A stretch of DNA of 64,000 bases, taken from assembly GCA_950295325.1 (NCBI GenBank), contig OX485807.1, positions 28,243,666-28,307,665 of the forward strand. Direction: 5' to 3'. Positions within the stretch are counted from its first letter, which is position 1; every line of letters begins with the position of its first letter. This document shows positions 44,061 through 54,598 of this stretch, in pieces. The DNA comes from Polytrichum commune (lineage: Eukaryota > Streptophyta > Polytrichopsida > Polytrichales > Polytrichaceae). The notes beneath the pieces are model-generated. The model did not search any database, was not told the DNA's origin, and saw only the letters and a program-made list of their open reading frames with translations. Made by a program: the position numbers and the translations under genes.

Positions 44061-45530
44061 CTTCCTCATTAACAAAATCCTCCAAGAAGTTTGAATGCTA
44101 GAGCACTACACGATTCGCTTTGACTTGGAGAGCCGTGTACACTTTGCCAACCGAGTCATGTGTACTTAAATGATACGTTGTGGAACTCTTCATCTCAAGT
44201 TGGGGGGGGGGGGGGGATGAGAGCATTCAAACAAATTAGGAATGCCATTGGGAACTATTTGTAATCCAATGAAGATCAAAGCCACATGCACCAAAGTGTC
44301 CTAGAGCAACCACTTTGAGAGAAAAAAAGTTTGGAGGGCTCGTATTTCTTCCACCGTCCTCTCCCGATGGATGTTTTGCCTTCCTAATACTAATGAATCC
44401 ATTCAGCACAAAAAAATATAGGACTTCATTTAAGCTAGGCTAGCATGGAAGTGGTCAACCCAAAATGATTGGGGAGTGAAGTGGTAGCCACACATGTGTG
44501 CTTCATGAGATATATTGGCAATGAGCCCCCATCCTTGGTGATGGCATTAGGAAAGAATGCTCCAAGTGGATTGTAATTTTACATCTCCTTTCTGGCATCA
44601 CCTTGTAGGTGGTTTGATCAAGAGGAGCGACATTATTTTGAAAGTTTAAGAGAAATAACAAGATCCTCATTTAAGACGAGTGCATTGTTTACAGCAAGAT
44701 TGCTTGGGAGATGGTGCTTAAGTCCATCAAGGTCAACCTTTCTTTGGCGGAGGCTCCCCTAAAGCATGTAATAAGATGTGGGACGCTAGAGGCATTCTTT
44801 GTCTCTAGAATGATACTTTGGAATTGGAGGGGCCTCCTCCGCTAATGAGGCTTCCATGTTGTGGGTGGCTTGCATTCTTTGTTTGCCTATAAGGATAGTT
44901 TTTAGGTAAAACTTGTATGAAATAAGGGAATATAGTTTCTCCCAAAAATTTACAAGTTTTTTTATTTGAACTATTTGTGCAATTTGGACATGCCCTTCAG
45001 TTTACAATCATGAGCAAACAAAACAACCTACACAACACAATCTTCAATAAACAAAATACTTGGCCATCTAAATGATGTGTATTAATCCTAGAATATTAAA
45101 GGGGTCATTTGTGATCCTAGGCCAAACGATAGGTTGCTATTTCTTTATTTGTAACATGTATTTAGTTACACGCTATTGATCTTGCATATAGTATCTTAAT
45201 TGTCAATAAGACCCAAAAAATTGTAGAATCCACATGTAACCATTAGGTGTTAAAAAAAGTTGATTACCACCTTGTTGGCAAATTACACAAAATATTGAAT
45301 GTAATGATGCAACTATGAAGTAAAGTTTAGATTGAATTGCCACTTGCAAATAGACATATTCTAACATAGCCACATATATTCTTCAAAACATTGGAAAACA
45401 TTAAGACATCAACCCCACAAACCACTCCCCTACAACCCTACAACATCCAACCAAATTCGGTTGAGCACATAGCCAAAAATGAATTTGGTGAGATAAATGC
45501 TTTACACAATATGTATTGATGGAATGACTG
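44061..45530. other. No recognisable feature
   Basis: Decayed sequence with a 15-base G run at 44202-44216; possibly further LINE debris, but no motif is legible. Confidence 0.4.
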
Positions 45531-45747
45531 CACTAAATATGATATTTAGTGTCACTTACTATTTGGACTTACACAATGCTATATCTTTTTACTACTGTTG
45601 AAAGTTTTTCCCCAAAAAATGTCAAATTGGTTGTTTGGACATTATCAAACATTAAAACTTTACTTGATACAAAAATACATCAATAGTAAAAAGATATAGC
45701 ATTGCATAATTCCAAACATTAAGTGGCACTAAATATTATATTTAGTG
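45531..45747. mobile_element. MITE family F, copy 2, 217 bp
   Basis: Long inverted arms (about 65 bp, few mismatches) begin CACTAAATATGATATTTAGTG on the left and CACTAAATATAATATTTAGTG on the complement of the right, and continue to CAATGCTATATCTTTTTACTA. The tips themselves are palindromic (ATATTTAGTG). It matches 38563-38765. No convincing target duplication. Confidence 0.78.
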
Positions 45748-46473
45748 TATTACCTAGATAATATTTTTTTGGTACAAATTGAAAAATCAATTGCAAGAAA
45801 GCCAAAAGTAGTACCCAAATAATCATGCATTGTATAGAGTAGAATCCCTTTCATAAGAAATTCTTCTCCTTCAACCACGTCAAATATAGAGTATTCCACT
45901 CCTTTGTTTTGATTCTCTTCTTTTGGATCACTTTTGCATAACATTGTTACAAACTTGAGAGGCCCGGCTTCCTCTCCGAGGGGGGTTATCTTCTTAGTCC
46001 TTCATATATCATTTGACATTGACATTTCCGTGCCTTGTATTTCCTTAAAATAATATACTAAGGAAAAGAGGTAGAAACAACAACAACAACCTATATACAA
46101 TGCACGGTGTGGTGGTGTTGGTGGTGTCGGTGTGATCGTCACCCAACCATTTCTCGTTGTTCCCCATCATTTATAAAAGGTAAGGTGACCACGGTGAAGT
46201 GATATGTTGTTATATGTAAAGAGTTGAGACAACATGTACATATTAATCTTATTACAAACAATAAAGAGTCATTATGGAAATAGGAATGTGTACATAGCAT
46301 GATATCACAAGTGCTTCTATGCTGAATCCAAGAGTCAAAAAAATCGTAAGTCGTGATCAATTGTATGTTGGCAAGTGGAGCTTCAAACATGTTCTTTGAA
46401 ATTTCGGTCCTAGGAAGCAAGAATATATTGGAGAATGTCCAACTAGAGAAAGGACAAACAAAAGACTCACATT

Positions 46474-47521
46474 CACTAGTAGAAAAGGTGTTTACAACTA
46501 CAAAATGATTGCGTTATGACTGTGCTTGGGCCACTTTGAGATTTGTTGAAGGTGGTTCACGTTTTGAGGTTTGGTGTCGATGTGCAATCATCTTGGTTAT
46601 GTCACGAGTGTCAAAATGACATGTAAATGACGCACATTTGGCCCTTTCAACTCATGTTAGTATTCCCTTACCAAACCTATACCAAATTTCAATGCATTAA
46701 GGTCAAAGCTATTGCAAAGGAGACAAAAGCTAATGAGTCTCTTGATTAGGTTTTGAGATTAAAAAAACCTAGTCCCCTTAGTACCCATGTTTTAGCATCA
46801 TTTTACATTAAATTTATTCTATCCACATTTCATATTTGAAAGTTACATAAAATTATATGTACTTATACATGTGTGGCATCATCCATATAAACATTTATTA
46901 ACTATATAATATGGCATTTTGGATGTCCAAGAGTGTCATATTAACAATGTCACAATCGTCTTATAGAGATAGATTTTGACTAGAAAGGTTAGTTTACAAA
47001 AATTGTGTCATTATATCCAGGTCGTCGTACTATCAAGTGTCGTATTAAAGAGGTAGAACTGTACTCAAGTCCTTGGATACAAGTGCGTAAGATTACCCAT
47101 CGCTATACTTAATTGGATCATATTAAAAGTGTTTTTGTCTAGAATCATTTCATTAAAATTTGTAGAACATAATATAAGCATATTTGAATTTGTATAAATG
47201 ACTTGGATTCATATATAGAGAGAGAGAGATCGTGCTTATACCATGTTTATTATTTCTTAGTTTTCTATTTGGATGCATTTTCACTTCGTCTTTGTAGAAG
47301 GTTCTGCTAAGTAAACTCCCAGTCTCATAGACCAAGCAAATTCCGACTTTGATATTGAATGATGAGGCTTGTACAAACTATGATGCATGCGTTTGAAAGC
47401 ATACTTGCACCTCTAATAAGGGTTAAACAACTTCCCACTTAAGAGCTTTGTAGTTAATTAGGACTTAATTACATATTTGCAGTAAATTTTTGTCCCACTT
47501 GGGGTTGTTGCGATTTCTAGT
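46474..47521. mobile_element. Possible CACTA-type element, one clear end
   Basis: CACTAGTAGAAAAGGTG at 46474 is a typical CACTA left terminus. The only candidate right end is CTAGTG near 47516-47521, whose complement CACTAGAAATC shares only the first bases. The flanking triplets differ. No transposase is seen. The boundary is therefore tentative. Confidence 0.3.
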
Positions 47522-48699
47522 GTATCTTTCCATTCATCTCCACATGAGTAAATTCTAATTGTAAGAGGCTTCCTTGCATTCTTCACGACGCCAAAGATCT
47601 TAGGTGATTACTATACCCGCTGGTAGCTAGGGATAATGAATCGGGCTTAATGATCAACATCGAGTATCTTAAAAATTGTGGCATTTAATTGCAGGCGTAG
47701 TTTAAAGTGTAAGTAAGTTGGTGAAGCTAGAACAGGTAATAAATTAGCACCTAACATAAGTTGGACTGCACCTCTTTAAGAGATCATGACACTTCATTTT
47801 TCGAGCTCACCTCTTGGTAAAGTAAACCGGTGTTAAATAGACACTTTTTTTTCTCACATTGACGCCTACTTGTGGCCGAATTTGAGCACTTACAATTTTT
47901 AGAAACACTCATGTTCCCCCCCCCCCCCCCAACCAATCCCAATTTATTGAACAAACTTTTTGTCTAACTATCACTCCATGCCACTCCCCCGTTGAGCTAT
48001 GTGTTTTGCAATATGGATACTCATTCATATGAAATCCAACATATAAGAAACATGAAAGTTGAGCAATCAAGCTCTCTCATAAGATTGATTAGCGACATGG
48101 ACCCTCATGATATAAGAGTGGGATGTTGGGAGCTCATTTTGAATCTGAGTCTCCTTGCGTAGCTTTTCAAGCATTACACTATTATATTATGAGGGCTCAT
48201 AGAACAAGAGTTGAATGTTGAGTAATGTTATGGTGTAGATATAATAACCTCGAAGTCCATGTCAAGAATAGAGGTGTGTGGGATAATATTTATTCATCTT
48301 GTTGGGTGGGAAAAACATTTCAATTCAGCTTATCGACACCTCTTTCATGACTATTGTTCTTGGGTCCCTCTAAATGAACCATATTTGTCAATTGATAGTG
48401 AACATGGAAGGCCAATGTCATTGTAATGATGTTGTTAGATGCAAAATCACCCTAATTGAGGTGTTCACATATTTGCTTTGTGTGGATTGACATTGGACTA
48501 CACTAGGTAGTAATTCATGCCATCATGGTGTCTTCAAAGTTGATCAATAAATTGCCTATGACACTTCACTTTTGTCATGACATAGACCTCTTGTATTTTT
48601 ATGTTTGGTTGAACCTTCTTGGCATAAAATTAAAGGTATGTGTGCCTTGTGTGGTCACTCTTCTTCATTGGACAACTTTATTTGAGTGGTATATGATAA
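47522..48699. other. No recognisable feature
   Basis: A 15-base C run at 47916-47930, short frames only. Confidence 0.45.
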
Positions 48700-48930
48700 G
48701 ATTTGTAGTGAAGAATAGACACCACAAAGACACGTGTTGAGATAATGTTGGATCAATATGTGCTCAAAATATAGACACCGTTCTAGGTTCAATTGTGAAC
48801 ACAAATTGGGAGAGTCTATGTAATTGTGCAAAGAGAAAGAGAAAGAGAAAGACTTCATTTTTTGAGCTCTTATAACTATCTACATCTCCAGTTCGATTGT
48901 GATACTTGAAATGTCAATATTTGTGATATG
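48700..48930 (+). repeat. Dispersed repeat family D, copy 3
   Basis: AATAGACACCACAAAGACAC, TCAATATGTGCTCAAAATA, CGTTCTAGGTT, a GAGAAA run and ATACTTGAAATG follow the order at 14250-14480. Confidence 0.6.
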
Positions 48931-49089
48931 CAACTGCTACCCATATGAGACAATTTCCAAGCTAATCCAACAATCAAAGACTTTCATAAAGATAGACTTA
49001 ACGCCCACAATAAGGCCGTATAGCTTAAGTAATGCCATTGAATGAGGTTTCGATAAGGGTCCCAACAAAGGTAAGTAGATGCAAAGGTG

Positions 49090-49352
49090 GCAAGGCTTGA
49101 GATTTCGTGGCGTCTATGTAAACTCTTCCATGGTGGATAAGGGAGATATAGTAAAAAGCAAATCCCTTACAAGGTCGAGGGCCGATTCATTCTTATTGGA
49201 CTCTACTAGATTGGTGCAGGATCTCCAATGTTATTTTGGGTGTCAAATATCTGAAAATATCCAATCACATTATATGGTACTTATGATTCATCACGTGTTT
49301 CACCTTTGCAATAGATGAGTTTATGTAGCTACAACGGCCACGAATTCTTAGC
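49090..49352. mobile_element. MITE family I, copy 1
   Basis: The left arm contains TCGTGGCGTCTATGTAAACTC and the complement of the right arm contains TTCGTGGCCGTTGTAG then ACATAAACTCATC. The unit is repeated almost immediately at 49374-49622. Non-coding. Confidence 0.65.
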
Positions 49353-49373
49353 CGGGTGGCAGTTCTCTTGGCT

Positions 49374-49622
49374 TGGTATTCGTGACGTATGTGTAAACTC
49401 ATCCATCGTGGACGAAGGGGCTCTAGTAAAAAGAAACATCCTTTAAGATTGAGGGCTGATTCATTTCATACAGACTCCGCTACACTAATGTGGAGTCTAT
49501 GATGTTGGGTTTTAGAGTTAAATCATCTAAAACAATCATTTACAAGCTATAATGTAACTCAATGCATCATTTTCACCTACGCAACGGATGAGTTTACGAG
49601 GACACCACGAATCCCTAGCGAA
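49374..49622. mobile_element. MITE family I, copy 2, tandem to copy 1
   Basis: The left arm is ATTCGTGACGTATGTGTAAAC and the complement of the right arm is GATTCGTGGTGTCC then GTAAACTCATCC. The interior shares GAGGGCYGATTCATT and AGTAAAAAG with copy 1. Both copies share orientation and are separated by about 20 bp. Confidence 0.65.
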
Positions 49623-50242
49623 AGTGCTTGTGGCTCTAACACATTTGGAAAGATGAACAGGCAAAGGGCCGGGGCGGGGCATCATGTTTAGAACCCCTCC
49701 GGTCTATATGTTTCTTTCAAAGTTTGCAGCCGCTGAGAGTTGACCACTTTGTTATAAAAAAAAAGTGAAGTGGGAGGGGGAATAATATAATGTATCCCAA
49801 GGCAAGGCACACGGGTAGCTAACTTACTGGCTGGTTCCTCGTGTGGGAAGAGTTCAATGGGGTTTGTGAGGGTGTGGAAGCGTCCGCGAAAAGCAAAGTG
49901 TGACCCATTCATGTGTTTGTTTTGGGCAGCTGAACGGTAATAATAATGGAGCGAGCCTGGATTCAAAAAGCATGGGCGGGATGCTAAAGGACCCCCCCCC
50001 CCCGGGAGCGGGAAAAATATGTGTGCCTAGCCTACTAAAGTTGGTAAAAAGTGGTAAACTCTCAGCCAAGCACAAGCACAAGGGCAAACAGAAACAGTCA
50101 GCCAACTCATGAAGAAGAAGATGCAGTGCCACGTGGCATCGAGTGTGTGTATATATACACATACATATATGCTAAGCGATGTAGTGGGCCTTACAAGGTC
50201 ACTTTATTAAACACCTGTATTTGAGTGGTATATGGTAAGCTT
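49623..50242. other. No recognisable gene; GC-richer spacer
   Basis: It contains a 12-base C run at 49992-50003. Overlapping frames on both strands (49688-50162) have biased composition and no domain. Confidence 0.4.
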
Positions 50243-50456
50243 GAGAATATCCCAATTAGTGTGTGTTACTATTTGGAGTTGCGTTGTGTGATGATGTCTT
50301 TCTCAGGAGTTCAGTTTTTATGAATGAAAGTTCAACACGTTGTTCTTACATTATAGAACATGAATGACCGTGATTGGTAAAAAAATTACGTTTTCAATGT
50401 ATAGTTATGATCATGTGTAACTTTGAATAGTGACTCGCACTAATTGGGATGATGAG
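50243..50456. mobile_element. MITE family G, copy 2
   Basis: Inverted arms CCCAATTAGTGTGTGTTACT and, from the right, CCCAATTAGTGCGAGTCACT, continue to TATTTGGAGTTGCG and TATTCAAAGTTACA. Related to 43081-43312. Confidence 0.72.
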
Positions 50457-50682
50457 TGCATATGTGCCCAATTGAGTGTGTTGATCTTAAACGGAACCGT
50501 GTATTTGAGGTGTGTCGTAACATTACTTAGCGCTTGGTGCTCGTTCAATGGGCCCTCGGAATGCAACAGTCGGATGCTCGGAAAGTTGTGCATGGAGACT
50601 CAAATTTCAACTGAATTCCCATCATCCGGCTGTTATATTCTGAGGGCCCGCTCGCTAAGTAATTTTGTAATATGGTTGGTGC

Positions 50683-51070
50683 GAATAGGACACCAAAACA
50701 CACATGTGTTGAAAAGAGATCGGACTATGTGTTCAAAGATTGTTAATTGTTCGAAACGCAATAGTCAATATGATTGAGGACACGTGTATGATCATTTGGC
50801 AACTAAGAGGATCTTCACTTTGACAATGAGCATGATCTTTAATTTGGATTTGCTAATCATCTCGCACTACTTGCGTGTTTCATATTCCTACGAGAAGTGG
50901 GTGTAGAGAGAAAATTGTTTGTTCAAAAGATCTGATTATCTTAGTAGTTAAGACTAGAAATAATAAAAATATATACATGTTATAATGAGATTGGACTATG
51001 TGCTCAAAATATAAGACCATTTTTAATCCATGATTTTACTTTGATTGAATAATGATTTAATTGCTAAGAG
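50683..51070 (+). repeat. Dispersed repeat family D, two adjacent copies
   Basis: The first part (50683-50930) has ACACACATGTGTTGAAAAGA, CGGACTATGTGTTCAAAGA, GGATCTTCACTTTGACAATG and GAGAAGTGGGTGTAGAGAG. A second start (TGAGATTGGACTATGTGCTC near 50983) follows. The first matches 19920-20090 plus 20925-21000. Element class is unknown. Confidence 0.55.
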
Positions 51071-51931
51071 GGTAAGAACACAACCATGGTGACACTCCAA
51101 CGCTTTGAGCCTAGCCCCACAACAACCCATGAAGAGGGAGGGCAACTTGAGGAAAGAACCAACAATTGAATAAGTTCTAAAGGTTGTCACCAATACTCTC
51201 AAAGACCTTCAACAACCACTCAAGGCATACCTACCTAAACCAATTTAAGTTAGAGGGTGATATAACCAACACCCCAACCAAAACCAACACCTATGCACAC
51301 ACCCTAATAGCATATTGAATCACACCCGAAACCATCCAAATATCTCCAATGCAAAGCGGGAGCAAATTTGGGTGACAAACAGGGGTAGTTTTGGGAGAAT
51401 GTGGGGTTGGCTTTAGGCAAAACAAGGATTGAATTGGGCAAGTGTTAGAACATAACTAGGGGCATATTGATTATATGCATTTATTAAGATCATGCATGCA
51501 AAAGTTACAAGGGCTCAACTTTCTTATTGGGTGGAGTGTTGGTTTTAATGCGGGGGCGGCGAGGGCGAAATGTGGGGGTCTAGGGAGGGGTTTAAGAAGC
51601 TAGGGGTAAATGAATATACTTCAAAATTTTGTACTATATTCATAAGATATGCAATTTATTTTATTTTGATTTCTATATGTCTAAGCCGATTTGCTAGGCC
51701 AATCATGCATAGCACTAAACCAAATCTACTCTAAAGATAGGCTAAATTCCTTCAGTGTTGGTATAAGCACCCTCTACGTTAGAGACCATTGTAGATACAA
51801 CATCAACACATTTGGGAGGGCCTAGGGTGACCACTTAAAGAACATGAGAGTTTTGAGTTCAATCTTTTAGAACTTTTCCATCTGAACTTTGAATCTAAAA
51901 GTTGACAAGCTTTGGAATTCACCACTGCTAA
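51071..51931. other. No recognisable feature
   Basis: Short frames, no repeats of note. Confidence 0.45.
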
Positions 51932-53221
51932 GGGCCACTTCACACATGAGACTGAGAGCCCGTGACCATTGCACTTCAAGCACTCTCATTGGTGGAAAAG
52001 GCGGAGCCGGTCTAAGTTCGCTTCACACTACGCTTGAGGGACCAACGGAGTATGTAAATGCAAGATGGATGTAAAGTCTACATGCATTCTTACATGGCAT
52101 CAAATGGATCATGTTTCATGGTCACTCAGACTATTTTCAAAAACCACCTCTCGAAGGTAGGCCTAACACAAAACCAGGAGACCATGGCACTCCAAATGCT
52201 CACAACCGTTGGTTTATTCTATCTTATTATGTGTGAGAACCCGCATGAATAGAAATTCATTGAAATACATTTGGTTGAGGGCCCAGTCACACATGGCTTC
52301 ACACTACAATTGAGGGTCCGTGACCACACTACATGATTTTGGAGGTGTGTAGCGGTTTTCCAAGTGTCAAAAATGCCATTCCAATCCATGAATTCAACTC
52401 CCAAACTGTTTAGGCTAACCCTCATCAATGCATCAAGTGTGTCAAGGTTTAGGCATGTTCTCCTTTCGCTCTTAACCCAATTCTGCTTTGAAAAACCACG
52501 CTCACAAATAGCAGTGCTAGTAGGGATCACAAGTATGGCTTGCCATAGCGACATTAGGGTTGGCCAATTGATCTTAAACTCTTGGTCACGGCCACAAAAA
52601 ACCCAATCTTCATGCATACTTCGGTGTTGACAAGCTGAAGATAACATCTCCACAAATTCGAGCAACTCCACATTGGCTTGATCAACAAGAACAGAGCTCC
52701 ACTTGAAATGTGTCACCAACCGGTTCAACCATTGCTCAGTTAAAGTGCCTCGATCCAATGCATCCATGGGATAGTGTTTTGGGCTGAAAAGCCTAGCCGC
52801 ATTAAAAATGGGCAAGTCGGGGAAGCGATCATTTAGTGAGTCAATAACCTTTTGGACGTATAGTCTACCAAGGGTGATGCAATCCTCCAACGAGCCCCCT
52901 ACATCACACCCGGGCATAGAGTCATAGTGCAAAGTATGCACTTTCTCACAACCAAACCTATCAACATACAATTCCCATCTGGACTAATTCCCATCTGGAT
53001 ATGAGATCTGGAGCCCAAAGTTAGACAGCCGGAGTTAAACGGCTACTTGAGATGATGAACAGTACTTGAAGGGCACTATTTATCCAGCACTTCAAGTGAA
53101 GGGAGCACTTAGACATGAGGATTATGTTTTGAAGGGTTGTTTTCCTTGAGGTATTTTTTGAAATCCCAAAACCCATTTGAAGGGCACTGAAGACTTCAAT
53201 TTTGAGCACTGGAAGTGGCCC
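51932..53221. mobile_element. Chimeric PIF/Harbinger element (family B) carrying a hAT fragment
   Basis: Outer ends are GGGCCACTTC at 51932 and its complement at 53212-53221. TAA flanks both (51929-51931 and 53222-53224), so the outer structure is a Harbinger insertion. The left 414 bp is collinear with the MITE 40434-40932. From about 52347 to 53211 the sequence is instead a hAT element piece, including the hAT right terminus (complement CAGTGCTCAAAATTGAAG). Only the last 10 bp of the Harbinger right end remain. The hAT left terminus is missing. Confidence 0.88.
52219..52971 (-). pseudogene. hAT transposase C-terminal fragment fused in frame to antisense MITE sequence
   Basis: The open minus frame begins at a TTG and shares residues with the hAT transposase at 62229-63272 from YVDRFGCEK to FDTWK. 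It includes the dimerisation region (NWPTLMSLWQAILVIPTSTAICERGFS). The last roughly 45 residues (from TATHLQNH) are encoded by the antisense strand of the Harbinger MITE, so the C-terminus is foreign. Upstream, a 15-bp local duplication of AATTCCCATCTGGA introduces an in-frame TAG near 52986, and the N-terminal half of the transposase is absent. No activity is expected. Confidence 0.88.
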
Positions 53222-53224
53222 TAA

Positions 53225-53727
53225 TTTCCCAATCAGATTCGGCTACCAAATTTACAACTTGGAAGTGCCCACAATAGGGTCACTCACCTATATTTCCATG
53301 ATGCCTTGTGAGGCAAGGCAGGTCTTGTATTCCTCATCCAAATAGGGGTTAAGATCTTGTATTTGGGGGTTTCGTCAAGGCAACTTAGTCTGCATTACGC
53401 CAAATTACCTTTCAAAGCACCTCCCAAAATTCACACACTAAATTATTTCATTCATAGCAGGGATTAAATTCTCCATCATGCCACCATCGCCACTAAGTAT
53501 ATGTATTTGTGCATCATTGCACTCTTGCCATTTTATGCCAATTCATGCTCTCCGGAGTCCACTCTTGCTAAAGTTACTTGAGAGCACACAGTTTTCAAAG
53601 TCAAGTGAGACTAAATAAAAACTTGTTGCTTCTAATACGGGATTGATTGTTGGCCGATGATGCTGTGTTAATTTTGGTCCACACATGCACAACAATAGTC
53701 GAGTCTTTGAGTTTTTTGGAACTTTAC
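53225..53727. other. No recognisable feature
   Basis: Spacer between two family B elements; short frames only. Confidence 0.45.
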
Positions 53728-54053
53728 TTAGGGCCACTTCACACACGAACCAAGGGCCATGACCACGGAATGGTGAGGACCCTTGACTATCATCCAAAGG
53801 CCGTACCAAGGGTGATGGGCTACCCACTTTGTGTGGGGTCGGGTCCTCAAACATAGTGTGAAGTGAGAATGGACCATGTTGAGGGACCATTGTATATTTT
53901 ATTAGTGAGAAAAGAGGGGCAGCCCTACCTCACTAGTTACATATCTTCATTCTCTATTTTCTCACTCTTTTTCGAGTTTTACATCGGTGAGGAAGGAAAG
54001 AGAGCATGATGGATCACATTGAGAGAAGAAGGATTCTTGTTGCATTAGCTTTA

Positions 54054-54503
54054 GGGGTGGTTTACACCATGGACCATGAAGTCGTCCCACGTAAGAGGCC
54101 TATTTTGCGTGGGACGACTTCATGGGACGACTTCCATGGTCCGAGTTACTAAAATATTAGTTTTCATGGTTCGTGGGCCCTTCACTAGGTGTAAACCGAA
54201 TGTGGGCCATGAAGAATGACCATGCACCAAAAAATGGAGTCATTAACTAAGTTGGAAAAAAAATCATTAAATTGCTATTTTTCCTAGACCACCTCTTTTG
54301 CTTGTCCCAATGGAAAACCCGTTGGACCATGGTAGTGGATAGAGTAGGCTTAAAAAAACAAATTTGTGGACCTCAACCTCCGTGGTCACTTTGCCATTTT
54401 TTCCTTGGTGTAAACCCAAGTCGTCCCGGGACGACTTCAACGTCCAATCACATCGCTTAGACGGCCGTGGGACGACTTCATGGTCCATAGTGTAAACCGC
54501 CCC
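54054..54503. mobile_element. Harbinger-type MITE, family C, nested, 450 bp
   Basis: Terminal inverted repeats of 37 bp with two mismatches: GGGGTGGTTTACACCATGG and GGGGCGGTTTACACTATGG, both continuing to ACCATGAAGTCGTCCCAC. TTA lies at 54051-54053 and 54504-54506. Internal copies of GGGACGACTTCATGG create additional palindromes. A diverged relative lies at 36628-37115. It sits between the left terminus and the transposase gene of the larger Harbinger element and is therefore younger than it. Confidence 0.92.
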
Positions 54504-54598
54504 TTATATTGGTGTTTGCACATGATTGTGCAACATGTGATTGATATGCAAGCATTGACACTCAATGGAGAATGGGAAAATGCCCTGATTTTAAGGAT

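Noticed and set aside
49688-50162. Overlapping minus frames of 92 and 102 codons
   Set aside because: Biased, low-complexity composition around a C12 run; no domain or splice context.
52364-52630. Plus-strand frame of 88 codons
   Set aside because: Antisense of the hAT transposase fragment; the same antisense frame appears at 62272-62616.
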